From Nissolia schottii (Eukaryota; Streptophyta; Magnoliopsida; Fabales; Fabaceae), in assembly GCA_003254905.1 (NCBI GenBank), contig QANU01028853.1, positions 124,001 through 188,000 of the forward strand: a stretch of DNA of 64,000 bases. Direction: 5' to 3'. Made by a program: the position numbers and the translations under genes. The notes under the pieces are model-generated. The model did not search any database. It saw nothing but the letters and a program-made list of their open reading frames with translations, and had not been told where the DNA came from. Below are positions 47,100 to 60,253 of this stretch, in pieces. Positions within the stretch are counted from its first letter, which is position 1. Each line of letters starts with the position of its first letter.

Positions 47100-48271
47100 G
47101 AGAGAAATACAATCTATCGAAAATCACGCGAGCAATTCATGAAGTAGTATAATAAGATTGAAAAGGCTTAGAAGTATATGTAAATGAAACAAAGTATACG
47201 ACACACGCACGAGGACAATATGTGTTTAGACATCACACACTTTGCCGAGGTTGAATTTGTCTCAAGTATATGTCATGTTTTTAGAGCACAAAAATAGCCA
47301 AGTTATCTACTATGAATCTAATAGAATTAAGAATTAGCTAGTGTATTGGCAAGAAAAGCCACGTTTTTTTTAATTATTTATTTGCTTAATTTGCATCACT
47401 AAGTATTTGTTGGTAAAGGAACGATATTACTTGAATGAGTTTCGGTTATAAAGGTTAGACGGAGGCTTAAAGTCATGCGTCGGTTGTAATGGAACATGGC
47501 GGCGTGAGTATTGCAAAGTTACTTCAATGTCTAAGTAAATGTAAACTCGAGTTATGTGTAATGTGATAGCTAGGGTTTGGTGACGTAACTCTTAAGGTTT
47601 AGTGAGTGACGCTTTATATAAGAGGATTGGTTGACCATGTCGGAGGCCATTCTTTGGTTATGGGTTATGGGATTTTAAGATTCCTAACTTCACGTTAGAT
47701 ATATGTGGGCGTAAACAAGGCCGAATTGTGGGTGACCCGACTTCTCAACTCAAACTGGACTGGGGCTCATCTCAATGACTCGAGAGCAATTCTAAGGTGG
47801 TCCCAATTTTGGGTTCATCTGAATTGGTCCTCCTATTGGACCTGAATGGGTGTCGAATTGAGTTTGCTATATTACCCTGTAACAGTATTATTTGCTCTTC
47901 TTGTTAATTACGGATAACCCTTGCAGCTTTTTATGAGTGCGGAAATTTTGGAAATGAATATCTCAATTAGAAATTGGACATGATATTGTCATGTGATCAT
48001 CTTTACCATTCATTTAGTAAACATAAAAAAGGTGAAAAATGAGAAAAATGAAACATTAATGGTGAAAATAAATACATGATAAGTTCACGTGCGATTTTTA
48101 TTTGAGATGATTATGCTTGAAAAATTTTTGTCATTCCTAAGTGGATCCCATGCTCACTTGCAAATAAAGGCTGCCAACATTATGGCGGAAAATAAAAAAA
48201 TTTGTTGTGGTTTCAAGTGTAAATTTGAAGTATCATGGTATTAGTTAAAATTTGGACTAAGTGATAAGAAT

Positions 48272-48305
<34 letters not shown>

Positions 48306-48650
48306 TTGGAAAGATTTATAAATCTAATACTTTGATTAAAAAAATTGGTCCAAGATGTGACATATGACACTCGTTATTTGATTTCTTACTTAGCCGGTTG
48401 ACTAAAATCTTTTCGATTTAATTTGTGCCCTATTAGTGCAATTCTATAAAATTTTGGGTCAATATGTCTCCGAATTTTAGGTTTCCCTCTATCCATTACC
48501 AAACAAAATTACCCTTCGTAGTTTATACTAGTATTTGCAAACTATGTGGAACAAACTACCGAAACTATGGTGAAAAATACTAGTATGAATTTGGCGCAGA
48601 AGTAAATTGACACTATAGATCGTCCAAAAGACTCATGTCAAGAGTTTTTT
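47100..48650. other. Intergenic region upstream of lectin 5
   Basis: AT-rich DNA containing a (TA)n run at about 48284-48304. No gene recognised. Confidence 0.4.
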
Positions 48651-48656
48651 TTTTAC

Positions 48657-48821
48657 CAAAAATACTATGTATGTAACATAAATGTGAATAATAAGAGTCA
48701 ACTCTCTTTTAAAAGTATGAGTCTCATCATAAAAAGAGAAAATGTGAGCATGGTAGAACTCATACTTTTGTGAAAGAGTTGACTCTTATTATTTATATTT
48801 GTGTCATACACATAATATTTG
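48657..48821. mobile_element. Foldback MITE with long inverted arms
   Basis: The left arm contains CAAAAATACTATGTATGTAA and AATAATAAGAGTCAACTCT. The right arm on the other strand contains CAAATATTATGTGTATGACA and AATAATAAGAGTCAACTCT. The arms are about 65 bases with a loop of about 35, inserted between T runs. Confidence 0.8.
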
Positions 48822-48899
48822 TTTTTTTGGACAGATTGCGAGGAACAAGAAGGCGGCAAGGCCAATGGCAGTCGATAAGCCCGAGCTATTAACATGCTG

Positions 48900-50800
48900 T
48901 GAAAACTGACAGAATGATGAATGTAGAGTCATTGAGAGTGAAAAATCTAATATTGAATGAAGGCATAAAGCCTTTTATAGTTTACAGAGATAGCTTGCAG
49001 TGCAAGCAAGCTTAGATAACTAACTTGTAACTAATTTTGCAACTAACTCAATAAAGCTAACTTAACTAACTTTCTATTATCATCCAAACCATAACTACTT
49101 TGGATGATTTTGATCATCTAATAAAAGCCAACTATGGAAATTTGGACATTGATAAATTTGAGCTAGATCTTCATTAATTTACCATATCGAACACAACAAA
49201 GAATATTATCTGCATGCATAATCGCCCTCAAAACTTTGAAATTCACAATAAGTTTTACGCTTATATGAAAAATAAGTTTCGATAATACGATTAGTGTGTG
49301 TATATATATGTATGTATGTATATGGCGTACACGTATGATCTAACTTATTACTATTCTTAGCTAATTAAAGTTTATAGTAAAAATGACAAATGCTAAGTAG
49401 CACGACAACACCTGAACAAGGACATAATTAGATTTATTGTAATATTCAAACACTTGAAGACAAATCCACATAAGCCTTGATGGGACGTTGAGGGGCGGTA
49501 ATTAGTTTAGAAGCAAAAATGAGGTTCAAATGTAAATTGAGGTATGTATAGAACATTAGAAAGGTAAAACGATGCTGAAAAAAAATGCTGGAACACCTCC
49601 AATTTGGTCAAGTATTGAGTAACAGGAATATGACCTTGTGGCAAGGAAGAGAAATATATCTATCGTCTTGCAAATCAGTCTGAATAATTGATATATTGTC
49701 TAAACGGTTCAATTTCTTTTATGAGTAGTTGTTATTACCAAAAAGATGTCTGTTTTGTCCGCACACAAGAAATGGAAACATGGCTGTTACTATTTCAGGT
49801 TTTTATATACTAAAACACAAAATATTACTTGTACGTATATTTTTGGAGTAAAATAAATAAATATAGATAAAAATAAATAAAATTGTTTTGTTTTTGCCCA
49901 TGTAAGAATCAAAATGGAGCACTAGAATCCATTATTTATGTGATGAAGATAAACACAAATATAATTCGATTTGCCTGCAAGCCAATCAAGTCAAATATTA
50001 TTCTCCTCCGTGATACTCTCCACAAAATCTCGCTGTTTGAAATCATTTATAATTATTGTGTAACGGCTTTAGAATAGGCTTCATGTGTATGTATGGACAT
50101 GGATGAATTAGAATAGGCTTTCATGTGTATGTATGGACATGGATGAAAAACTTAGTCATCAAAGTTTCTTCCCTGGATCAAAATGAAATGTAGAGGGTAA
50201 TGTTCAAACTCTCACTATTCATTAGAGATGGTGAGATGAGATGAGATAAAGTAGAGGATGTTTCAAGCAAGCTCTGTTTCCTTGCTGCTTTTGCTATTGG
50301 ATATGTGTGGCTAGGTCCTTGTTTCGGTTGCTACTGCAACGTAGCTGTTTTAGGTGTTGTGCAGCTGCAGTTTGGTTTTCTGCTGTCACTGGCTTTGGCA
50401 ACACGGTGCTAAGCCATTGATTTCATTTGCCTAGTCTATCGCAACTGCTCCTGTAGCTTGCTTGCCGAACTGTTGTTGTTGTTGCTGTTGTTATTTTAGT
50501 GTGCTTTCTACATTTTCTTTGCCTATGTCTTTTGGGTGTTGTGGCTGGTTTTGATTTTGGGCATTTTCGTCTATGTTGTATTTTGGTTTCGAGATACTGT
50601 TGTATTTTGGATTTTGGTTTCGAGATACCGTACTAATTCGCTATTTATCTATCTATTGGGTGACATAACATTTGGAATAATTCTAAATATTACTGAATTG
50701 ATTCTAATAGATAGGACATGTCAAAGCTCCCGACTGAAACATGCACTCATTCTTCTTCACCGCTGCTTCTTCCTCCTTCGCAGCTCTACAAAGTCGAGAC
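48900..50800. other. Intergenic region between lectin 5 and the lectin pseudogene
   Basis: No coding exon recognised. A tandem duplication of 38-39 bases (GAATAGGCTTCATGTGTATG and neighbours) lies at about 50072-50147. Short frames at 49883 and 50536 show no family motif. Confidence 0.4.
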
Positions 50801-50804
50801 GAAA

Positions 50805-52169
50805 TTAAGACCACGAAAGAATGTCATGCGTTTCAACAAAATTATCGGAGGAAGCAGAGATAACCAATCAGAACCTGTTCCGGCAGAAAATTCCCCAAAT
50901 CAATGACACGTGCCATGCTTGAATCCGCATTCACCTTACCGCCACTATTGCTAGGGTAAGTTAATGTGGCACTCAATTGCCGCGCTTTGGATTCATATGT
51001 TACGCGTGCGGTTGCAACTGCCTCTTCGGGTTCAAAGAAACTCTCCCATAGCACATCTTGTTCTGACCTGATAGAGTTGATGTCGATTCCTATGTGAGGA
51101 ATTGCTATTTGGTTGGCGGTCCCAGTCATTTGTGAAGCTGTCCAACTCAACTGCCACTTTGGAAGGATCGAAGGCGGTGTCAGGATGCCAAAAGATTTTT
51201 ATTTAGGCACTCAAAAAAAACTGTGGGTTCTATAAACATTATTAAAAATATTATCACGTGTTGGTGAGTCTTATCATTTTTTTTAGTGTGTCTAAATAAA
51301 AAATTCTTAGACACGTATGTATGCAAAAATAACTCGTTTATTATTACATATTAATTACTTTTTCTTCCAAAGAAACTGCCTTAAACAAATTTGAGTAAAT
51401 ATTAGGGTTTCCTGGTTGGCGTTGAACAAAATTTCAGATTAATCAATCTAGTACTAACCATTAAATAATTGTGCGATTATTTTATGAAATGATGAAACTG
51501 GTGGTCGAATTCAAAGTGTTATAACACTAGATTTAAGCACTCTTTCTTTAAGAGAAAATAATTTCTATGTATAGACAACCCAAAAGTAATTTTATAGTCT
51601 TAATTCATAAGAGAGTCAAATCATGATACATAGTAATAATTCTTAAAGTTGTGATACCATATTTAGAATCATATCTTTTAAAAGCTTAAATTGTTGAGTG
51701 AAGACAATTAAATGATTTTATATTTAACATTATAGACTATGTAAATCGGTGCATAAAAATTAATCTCGTCACGTAATTGAAACACAAGCCTGAGTTGGGT
51801 GAGAATTGAAACTCTGGGGAAGAAATGAAGAAGGTCAAGCCATCGGCATGAAGGTTGAACCCTTTAGCAAGAAAGCTGAACTCAGCGGTGAAGTCCGCAA
51901 CGTCACAACTGCTTTGGTCGTAGAGGCGAATCGGTTTGCCGTATCAATACATGCCAACGGTGTTTTGCGCCAGATTGCCGCTTGCATCTTTTTTGGTAAG
52001 CTGTAACACCCCATTTAATATGGTAGCGTCACCCGCTAAAGTTAAAGAGTTAGCATTTTCTGGCTTAAAAGTTGGGAAATTGCGGGAGAACTCTGATTTG
52101 GCCTTGTTGATGAGCAGGAAGAGGTGAGATGGTTTGAATTTCAGGGGATTTGGAATTGGAGATGGCCAT
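50805..52169 (-). pseudogene. Legume lectin pseudogene, two-exon type (lectin 6)
   Basis: Minus-strand relative of lectin 5. Exon 1 (from the ATG at 52169) shows NKAKSEF-like, [16 protein letters not shown] and LHADGLTFF motifs, but the start is out of frame with them, so there is a frameshift or deletion in the signal-peptide region, and an in-frame TGA lies at 51944-51946. The exon 1 end and the intron position match lectin 5. Exon 2 has lost its 5' part, including the SGGFLGLF loop, where a MITE lies; it resumes near VELDSFTNDWD (about 51125-51150) with further frame changes. A one-base frameshift near 50870 moves the last part out of frame. Several independent lesions make it non-functional. 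Confidence 0.88.
51183..51318. mobile_element. MITE at the broken exon 2 edge of lectin pseudogene 6
   Basis: The left end has AAGATTTTTATTTAGGCAC and the right end, on the other strand, ATACGTGTCTAAGAATTTTT followed by ATTTAGACAC. The right end matches that of the element at 10446-10589. It sits exactly where exon 2 of the pseudogene loses homology to lectin 5. Confidence 0.6.
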
Positions 52170-52199
52170 GTCTATTGGAATGAAATGCATGCATGCAAG

Positions 52200-54190
52200 T
52201 ACAGGAGATGCGGTTAAAAGAGCCAACTGATAAGAGGTTTAGAAATTTGCAGACCATTTGAGCCTACGATGCACTTCTATACAAACATTATATTGAAAAG
52301 TATTATTTTATCATATTAAATTATATAATTCATTAATATATCATATTAGATCATGAAATAATAATAAAATTTGATGAGTTTAATTGTAAATATTATAAAA
52401 AATAGATAAATTAAGCAGCATGGTATTTACCCCATGAGGTAAGTGAGAAACAACATTCATGTAATTATATTTACATATCAAAAAATATATTAAGCAATTT
52501 TTACTGAAAAATGTTCACATTTAATTAAAACAAGGCATTTTTAAAGATAAATAGATGAAGAAAAGATTAAAAAGTAGGGTAATTTTTTTTTTTTCAGTTG
52601 CTTCTTATTTATTTTAATATTATTGGGGGAAAACTTAGTAAAATAGTGGGGCAAAAATACATGTACAGCCATATGATCATTGAAATTTTCAAATTTTGGT
52701 GGGGGCCACTTTATTATATATAGATCCAATTGTGGAAACATGTTATGTATACTTATTTTAAATAAAATATCGTGTTAATTCACATTTCATTAATCTTTAA
52801 ATATTTTAGTATTTCATATGAAATGAATACAGTTATTATTTCTCATTTATATAATTGTATAACAAGGTTGAAAAAGGCTAGAAGTATGAAAATAAAACAA
52901 AAAATTGTACCAAGAAAATATACACGGGTACACACACAAGTGGACAAGTTTTAATGGACATCATCACACTTTACAGAGATTGATTTTCGTCTTAAATGTA
53001 TGGCATGTTATTAGAGTACAGCGTAGCGAAGTTATTTACAATGAATCGGATATGCGGATACAAACTAAGTTTGATTAATGATAAGACTAAAACGTTGAAA
53101 AGAAAAATCACAAAGGTCACCTTTATGTGTACTTTTTCATATCGCCAAGTATTACTATTGTATGCAACTCTTGATAAATACGGTGAGATCGAGATACAAA
53201 ATTATTAATGTTATGTGTTTTATATAGCCATTGAAAATTTGGAAATTAATTCTTGATATGTTTCAAGAACATCATCAAGAACGTTTTAAGATTAGATATT
53301 TAGAATTCAATTAATGCATGCCACCTTCAGCTAAAGCTTGGTCGTTAACAACATAGTTTTATGATAGTCAAAGTCTGGCTTATTAATTGTAGCATACTAT
53401 GAAATCCACTACCTTTAGATATGTCCCATTTTGGTTGACACTGTAGCATTACTACTCTTAACCAAATCATAAATATCAATAGTTATATTATATGTGCTTT
53501 AGTGTCAAGAATATTCTACATACCAAGTTGGTCATTTCTGTCTCAAGGTAAAGGTGATTAAAGTAAATAATTTTATTTTATGTTTGCAGATTATAATCAA
53601 GTCAGCAAAACGAGATGCACTTGTTTGACCCAGAAAAATAATAACTCAACCAGAGGTCCATATATAGAACATGCTGTAGTCAAAAAGCAGTTTCAAGACC
53701 CATTATCCGCAATTAGCCCAAAATGGAAAACTAACTACTAAAAGTTAAAGGGGGCCTTTTTAATCAATCGATTTTTATTGACCAAAAACATTGGGCGGGG
53801 GGAGGGGGAATCCACTAATTTGGATACTTGAACCAGGGCCCACTGGCCTTAGCCGTTTTAGGTTCATTGGACATTTTATGATACCCGAAGAACTTTATCT
53901 TGCACCCAATGAAAGTGGATACACCAGTTTATTCTACGACTTATAATCCCTTCATTTGAAAGATGCATGGTTCTTATTAATCATTCAACTATTAAACCGG
54001 AAGACTCACACAAAATTTTGTAATAACAAAGAAAGAAGCAAAAGCAAACCTTCTTAGACAATAGACATGCATCCTCTTACTAAAACCCCAAAATATAATC
54101 ATAGAAGATTTTCGAATATCTCTTGATATTCAAATTTCATTTGAAAACATAAAGAATTGAAGTTTTTTTCCCCTATTTCTAACCCGTTGA
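52200..54190. other. Intergenic region, no gene seen
   Basis: AT-rich DNA with short accidental frames. A segment of about 80 bases at 53495-53575 (TTGGTCATTTCTGTCTCAAG, AAAGGTGATTAAAGTAA) recurs diverged and in the same direction at about 54510-54590. Confidence 0.45.
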
Positions 54191-54204
54191 ACCACATTAT
54201 AAAT

Positions 54205-54495
54205 ATCAACCGCAGGGTCAAACTTTTTTTTGGTCTCTTAGTTATACTCTACCAACTATTTTAGTCCCGTATTTTTTAAAATGTTCAATTTAATTCTATA
54301 TTTCTTAAAATGCTATACTTTGACTCTTTTATACATTTAACCAAACTTTTTAAACGTGAGCTTCAACTAAATGTAAAAACGGGTCAAAGTGGCTCATTTT
54401 AAAAATTAGAGAACCAAATTAAACGTTTTAAAAAATATAAGACCAAAGTGATTATTTAGCATAACTAAGGGATCATAGGAGGATTTTAGCCCAAT
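54205..54495. mobile_element. Foldback MITE
   Basis: The left arm has GGTCTCTTAGTTATACT and TATTTTTTAAAATGTTCAAT. The right arm on the other strand has GATCCCTTAGTTATGCT and TATTTTTTAAAACGTTTAAT. The arms are about 110 bases, non-coding. Confidence 0.65.
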
Positions 54496-54599
54496 AGTAT
54501 ATGTGATTTAATGTTGAATTTATTCTCCACCACACAAAGTTGGGCATTTCCGTCTCTCAAGGTAAAGGTTGTTAAAATAATTAGGTTTAAAAAATCAAG

Positions 54600-56450
54600 A
54601 ATGAAAAAGTTTTAAAACTTTTAATATAACCTAAAATTTACAAAAATGATCATATGCAAGTGACCCAATAATAATTTTAGGGAAGAGTTATCTTACACTT
54701 ATAAAGGTTATTTAAACTCTATCTCTAAGTAATGTGAGACTCTAACCCCCTGTTAATTACAGCAAATGTTTTAAATCATGAATGTAGTATACATTTATTA
54801 ATTTTATTTATACACATTTATAAGCGACCTTTACTCAATAAATACCTAGGTCCAATCACCATTGTAGTATTTTGATGGATGGCATATACTAGTATTTGGT
54901 TGTGCTTTGTCTTTGACTAGAAGTGAAAAGCAGAGACAAAACCTAAAATTAGAAAGTGATTCGCTAGATTAATGTCAAATATATAGGCGCCTACAGACAC
55001 AAGAATTACGGACAACTTTACAAGGATTTTTTCCCCCATTTCATGAAAATATATGCAACCTCTCTTTATCAATGTTTTCTTTATTGTGTCGGTGAACAAG
55101 TGATGATGGTAAATTACTTTTAAGTTGCGCATGAAGGGTGCATTTGGTTTATTTAGTTGCCAAATTACTTCTGGTTTTAGTTTTACGGAAAAGCAATTAT
55201 TTTTTTCCTATTTTACTCGAATTGTGGTTTGTCAAACATGTTAATATGAAATTAAACTGAATTTCTATAATTTAAAACTATTATTTAAACTTAATAGTTG
55301 TTGACTCTTTAGTCTTTGGATTGTAGTGAAGGCAAAGACTTATTAAGAACCAAAATTCAACACAGTGGCTAGGTTTAATTTGGTGTAGAAAGTCGAGATG
55401 CCTTCATTTTTTACTCCTAGCTACGAGTTCGCTTTTGAGAACTAAGTCGATGAAACTACACGTACATTGCTCATGAGCATCACATATCTCGTGTTACATT
55501 TTTATATGATTTCTTTAATCTCTTATTATTAATTAAGAAAGTGAAATTTATACATGACATAAACAATAAACTCACTTAATGATGTGAAATTACACATGAG
55601 AAGATTCATTCTCTCTTGATACATACATATGCTACTTCCAAGAAAAAGCCATGCCATCTTTCACCTGATGGAGTGGATATATTATTAAGTTTCATGTGCT
55701 TCACTGATTACTTTACATACTGCTACCGCTCACAAACTATAGAAAAGAAGTAATTTTCAATTTGGCACGACGGCCAGTAAAAGCATCACTTTCCAAAGCT
55801 GGAAGTAGCCAATAAATTAATTACAAACGTCTAGACAAAGTTTATCTTGCTTGGATTTCGTACAAATTATGATTTACTGATGATTGACACCTGGCTAAGC
55901 TCCTTCATGGGAGCGCTAAACTTGTATTAGTTAACATTAATAGTATCAAAGTGACATTAATTAATTAAAAATTCCGGTAACATCGAATCTTATTGGTGAT
56001 CGAAATCTTGTTCACGTGGGTTTAGCCAATAGAAAGCAAGATTCAGGGACAATGGACCAAGCTTTATGACTATTTGCACCTTACTTGGTCCCTCTTTAGC
56101 CACTATAATAATGTGACCAGATCGAGTAATCATAACACTTGTAAGTTATCCATGACCGCCCGAAACCAAGATATATGTTTCTATGAATAGTAGCGCGTTC
56201 CCTCTCCCGTGACTTAATGAAAATTCGTTGGCTATTTATAAAGTTAGCGTTAAGTAATATTGTATTTTCATCATTTTCCCTTCAAATAATAGTAGCTTGT
56301 GAAATGTCTCTTATGTAAAGAAAAAAATATTTCTTATAGTGGATAATTTTTAGAAATGAGATCAACAAAGATCAAATTTTAGACCTATTAATCATAATAG
56401 CTTTGATACAATGTCAAAAATAATCTCTCCAAAAAACTTTAAGTTGTTAC
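54600..56450. other. Intergenic region, no gene seen
   Basis: No protein motif, RNA gene or complete element recognised. The frame at 54917-55132 (minus) has no known family features. Confidence 0.4.
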
Positions 56451-56459
56451 GTAGACACA

Positions 56460-56970
56460 ATCAAATAGTTTTTGTTATAGACTAAATCTGAAAACCCAAA
56501 TCCGAGTTATTGATTCAAGTCATCTAGGCCCAATCTAAGGATCCAATATCATGGATCTCGACCAAGGATAAGACACATATCTTAGTCCACAAGAAGGACC
56601 GATAATGACATATTAATTACACGGATGGTAACTAACAGGGTTATAAAGAAAGGCCCATCATGATAATAGGCAATGTAACCATCTCAGCATAAACGCATGA
56701 TGAGGATATAAAACGTTTCAATAGATGACCAACATTCGAATATCGGTGTGGTCTATAAGGTATACACATACTAACTTGAGTGTTGGAGTGACCGTATAGG
56801 TACTACCTGCGGCGTGTACAGATATTCACCTCAAAAGCTCGCTTGAAGGACTACATCTTAATTCTATGTCTACGTCGCAAAGCTTGGATTAGCTTGATGA
56901 GATTCTACAGAACAATTTTATATGTCTCTATAAATGGATTTGGATCCATAATACAACCCTACTTATTCCT
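56460..56970. mobile_element. LTR-like retrotransposon remnant
   Basis: GC-richer than its surroundings, with words common in legume gypsy LTRs: CTTGAGTGTTGGAGTGACC, then AGGTACTACCTGCGG, then CACCTCAAAAGCTCGCTTGA. No primer-binding site, coding region or second LTR is seen, so this may be a solo LTR. The boundaries are approximate. Confidence 0.4.
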
Positions 56971-58712
56971 ATGAACACCTAATAATAGGAAAAATATGTT
57001 TATGATTATAGAATGCCAAGTTAAATATACTTTTAATTACTTGTAAAATAAAAAAAATGAAACTTCACTACAAGAAAAATGCACATTATCGTCGGAGTTA
57101 GCGTCGGAAATTTTTCCGATTACAGTCAGTTTTTTCACTTTCCGTCAGAAACAGTATTGACAGTAATAGCCTTGATGGAAACTTGTTACCGTCAGATACG
57201 AAGAGTCAACGGTATTTAGTGTTGGCCGAGACTGACGATAATGGTGGCCTAAGAACGGTTACTTGAACCGTTTAGCGTCGAACAACAACCAACGGTAATT
57301 ATATTAATATTCGCACATAATTTATGATCAATTACAGTCAAAAGTATCTGATGGTATTATATTAATATTTTAATCTGAATTACCATCAAATACAACCGAC
57401 AGTAATTATATTAATATTCTCACAAATTACCATCGAAAGTATCTAATGATAATTACATTAATATTTTAATCAGAATTACCGTCGGCTAGAACCGACAGAA
57501 ATTTAATTATATTTACACTTACTTTATTACAAATTACCGTAAAAAATAATAGACAGTAATTATATTAATGTTTTAATCCAAATTTCCATCGGATATTAAT
57601 TGGCAGTAAGTACAAATCTTGCCATCAGAATCTTGTGTGGGTAGTTTCCGATGGAAAAGAAAATTAAATAAAAAATAGATATTTTTTTATACTTCCAATA
57701 ATTATATTATTGTTTAATTATATAATTAATTAGTATAATTATTTAATTAAATGATTTTTTAATCCTAAAATTATATATGATATAAATACATAATTATATA
57801 ATTGTTGAATTAGATACATATTAAATTCAATAATATATTTAGTAATTATAATAAACAAGTTGATAGTCATCTAATACCAAAAAATGACAATAAAATATAA
57901 AATTTAAAGGTATAATTATCTCTGTTTATTGAATAGATGCACATTTAATTAATTAAATTATTGTTTTTATTAAATATAATATATAATTATATACAATATA
58001 CAACCCTAATAGTTACCTATTAATTTTAATACATAAATAGTACTCTATCTCTATAAATTATTAACTCGCAATTAAGAAATGAATTTGTGTAACAGAACAT
58101 AATAAGAAAATTATACATAATATTAAAATGAATTTGTGTTACAAATTGTCAAATAATTACATATATTATTCTGAAAATTCAAAACTGTCATCGTTACTTT
58201 TAGAATGAAGTTCATCATCGAACTCTTCTTATTCGTCGATGTCATTGTAAACATCGACTTCTTGATCACTTGCATGTTGTTGGAGGTTAGGGAGTTCAAC
58301 AATGTCAGGGATCATCAAATGTATTGCTGGATAATGTTGTAAGGTTCGGAGACTCAATAATTATCGTTGCCAGGATAGGCTCTGGCAATTAATATGCTTG
58401 ATCAAATGTGTTGTCTAAATATTCGGTGTCATCTAACTCAATTCTACCACTTGGCGTGCATTTCATCACAAGTTTCCAACTTGATTTAAATATTTTGCCA
58501 TTGTTATGTTTTGTTGTCTTCTTTAGTACCATAAACTCAATTTATGACAGTGACAAAATATTAAATTAAGATAGTAAGTGACAGAGTTAATAAGTGGGTA
58601 ACTAATAGTAGTATATAAGGAAGAGTTAATGTAGAGCGAAATGATGATAATAAACAAGATTAAAAGTACTAGCTATTACATAAAAGTCATTATTACTCCC
58701 CCAAGCTGACAC

Positions 58713-58988
58713 TTAACCTTGTAGTTCCTTAATGTTATTGGTCTTAGGGTAGTAATACTTGTCAAGAGAAACCACACCCCAATCAAACTCCTGAATAAGA
58801 TGCTTAACCTGACCCATCACTGACTCAAAGGCTGTATCCACGGCCTCCTTCGACAACTTCAGGTAGGCATCATACTCCTTCTTCATCTCGGCAGCCTTGG
58901 ATGATTTCTCCTCGGTTGTAGCTCTGGCCTTGCCAGCATCCGATTCAAACTTCTTCGCCCTCTCCTCTGAAACAGCCAATTGCGCCAA
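58713..58988 (-). pseudogene. Captured coiled-coil fragment inside the CACTA element
   Basis: A 91-residue open frame with a charged heptad-like start (SEERAKKFESD, EEKSSKAAEMKKEYDAYL), then VMGQVKHLIQEFDWGVVSLD. The pattern resembles the C-terminal coiled-coil part of large plant retroelement gag-like proteins. The upstream coding part is absent and the 5' side runs into a GGT/GCC repeat. I consider it a piece of another gene or element picked up by the transposon; no function can be assigned. Confidence 0.45.
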
Positions 58989-59165
58989 TAACCAACAGCC
59001 AACGGTGGCGGCGGCGGTGGTGGTGGCGGCGGTCCAGTGGTTGTCATCCGGTGGCGGTGGTGATGGTGGCGATGGTGCCAGTAAAACAACCTTAGGAGGA
59101 CCGCCGAGAGGATGCGAAGGAGGATGGTGTACAATGGAAGTGAGGGAGGGAGGGGCAGAGGATGT

Positions 59166-59192
59166 CTATATATATATATATATATATATATA
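59166..59192. repeat. (TA)n microsatellite
   Basis: About 13 TA units inside the CACTA element. Confidence 0.9.
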
Positions 59193-59639
59193 CACTCATT
59201 ACCATCATATTAACATGACATTACCGTCAGATAAAACTGACTGTAATTACATAGACCACCGAAAAACTTGTGCATGGGAAAACATAGACACTGGAAAACG
59301 TGCGGAGAAATTCAAGGTTGGTATCGTCGAAAAAAACTAACGACAACGGGTTCAATGTCAAAACGGTTTAGAAACGGTGTCTTTTGACATTCGGACCCTA
59401 TTATCGTCGAATAGTTACGACGGTAATGCTTTCGTCTAACATGTCAAATGGCGCTAATTATTACCGTCTTGTTAAATGTCAGTTTCTTGTTTCCGACAAT
59501 AATCGTGACCAAAATTAACCCAGTTCACCTTTACTGCATTTACCGTCAGAATTTGTTATTTTTTTTAAGGTAATACCTTCAGATGATGTTCCGACAGTAA
59601 TTGGCTGACAGTAATTTGCTATTTTCTAGTAATGCTTGT

Positions 59640-60250
59640 TAAAAATATGTAAGTGAATAGTTTAGAGTTTTTGAAGTTAACATTAAAACTTTTAAAATTT
59701 TATATTTTCAATAATAAAATTTATTAATTTTATAAAAAATGTCCTAAAAATATTTATTAACAAAATCTCCATAAAATAAAATAAGTATAAAAATTTAATT
59801 TTAAGATTTAGAAACTAATCATTTATTAAAATATAAAACCATTTAATTATTTTTATTAACATCTTATTAAAGTTTTTTCTTTTTTTGGATAGATTAACAT
59901 GGTACTATCAGAATTTTTAAGTTGTTGGGAGGGATAATTTTTCATCCTCTTAACTCTTAGTATGACACCTTGTGTTAAAAAAAAAAAAACATATCCGAAC
60001 AAGTAGTGCATTAAAATTAATTTGTGTGATAAAAGAACAGAATTAAAATCCGGGTTGCGCAAACAAAGGTACGGAATGGTCACCATTGGTCTAATAAGTT
60101 GGACACAGGCGTGCCGCGGCTTCCCTCGATTAGGGGATCTAACATAACACTTCGCATGCATGTGTGTGCGCTCTGTGTCAGTGCTCAGACCACCCTCTTT
60201 CATTTCAATAACTTTCATTACCAACTAAGTATTAAGATGGATTTGCTTTT
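59640..60250. other. Intergenic region, no gene seen
   Basis: AT-rich flank of the CACTA element. The minus-strand open frame at 59856-60224 (122 residues) has no recognisable motif and no promoter-like context, so I do not call it a gene. Confidence 0.4.
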
Positions 60251-60253
60251 TAA

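Larger units (their letters stand above)
57066..59634. mobile_element. Complete non-autonomous CACTA transposon
   Basis: The left end is CACTACAAGAAAAATGCACA and the right end, on the other strand, CATTACTAGAAAATAGCAAA. Both are flanked by the 3-base duplication CTT (57063-57065 and 59635-59637), as expected for CACTA elements. Subterminal regions (57090-57660 and 59210-59600) are packed with ACCGTCGG-type words in both orientations. No transposase is encoded. The middle holds AT-rich DNA, a coiled-coil reading frame (58713-58988, minus), a GGCGGTGG-rich block and a TA microsatellite (59166-59192). It must have moved with transposase supplied elsewhere. Confidence 0.85.

Noticed and set aside
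59856..60224. 122-codon minus-strand frame
   Set aside because: No motif, promoter-like context or intron structure supports it.
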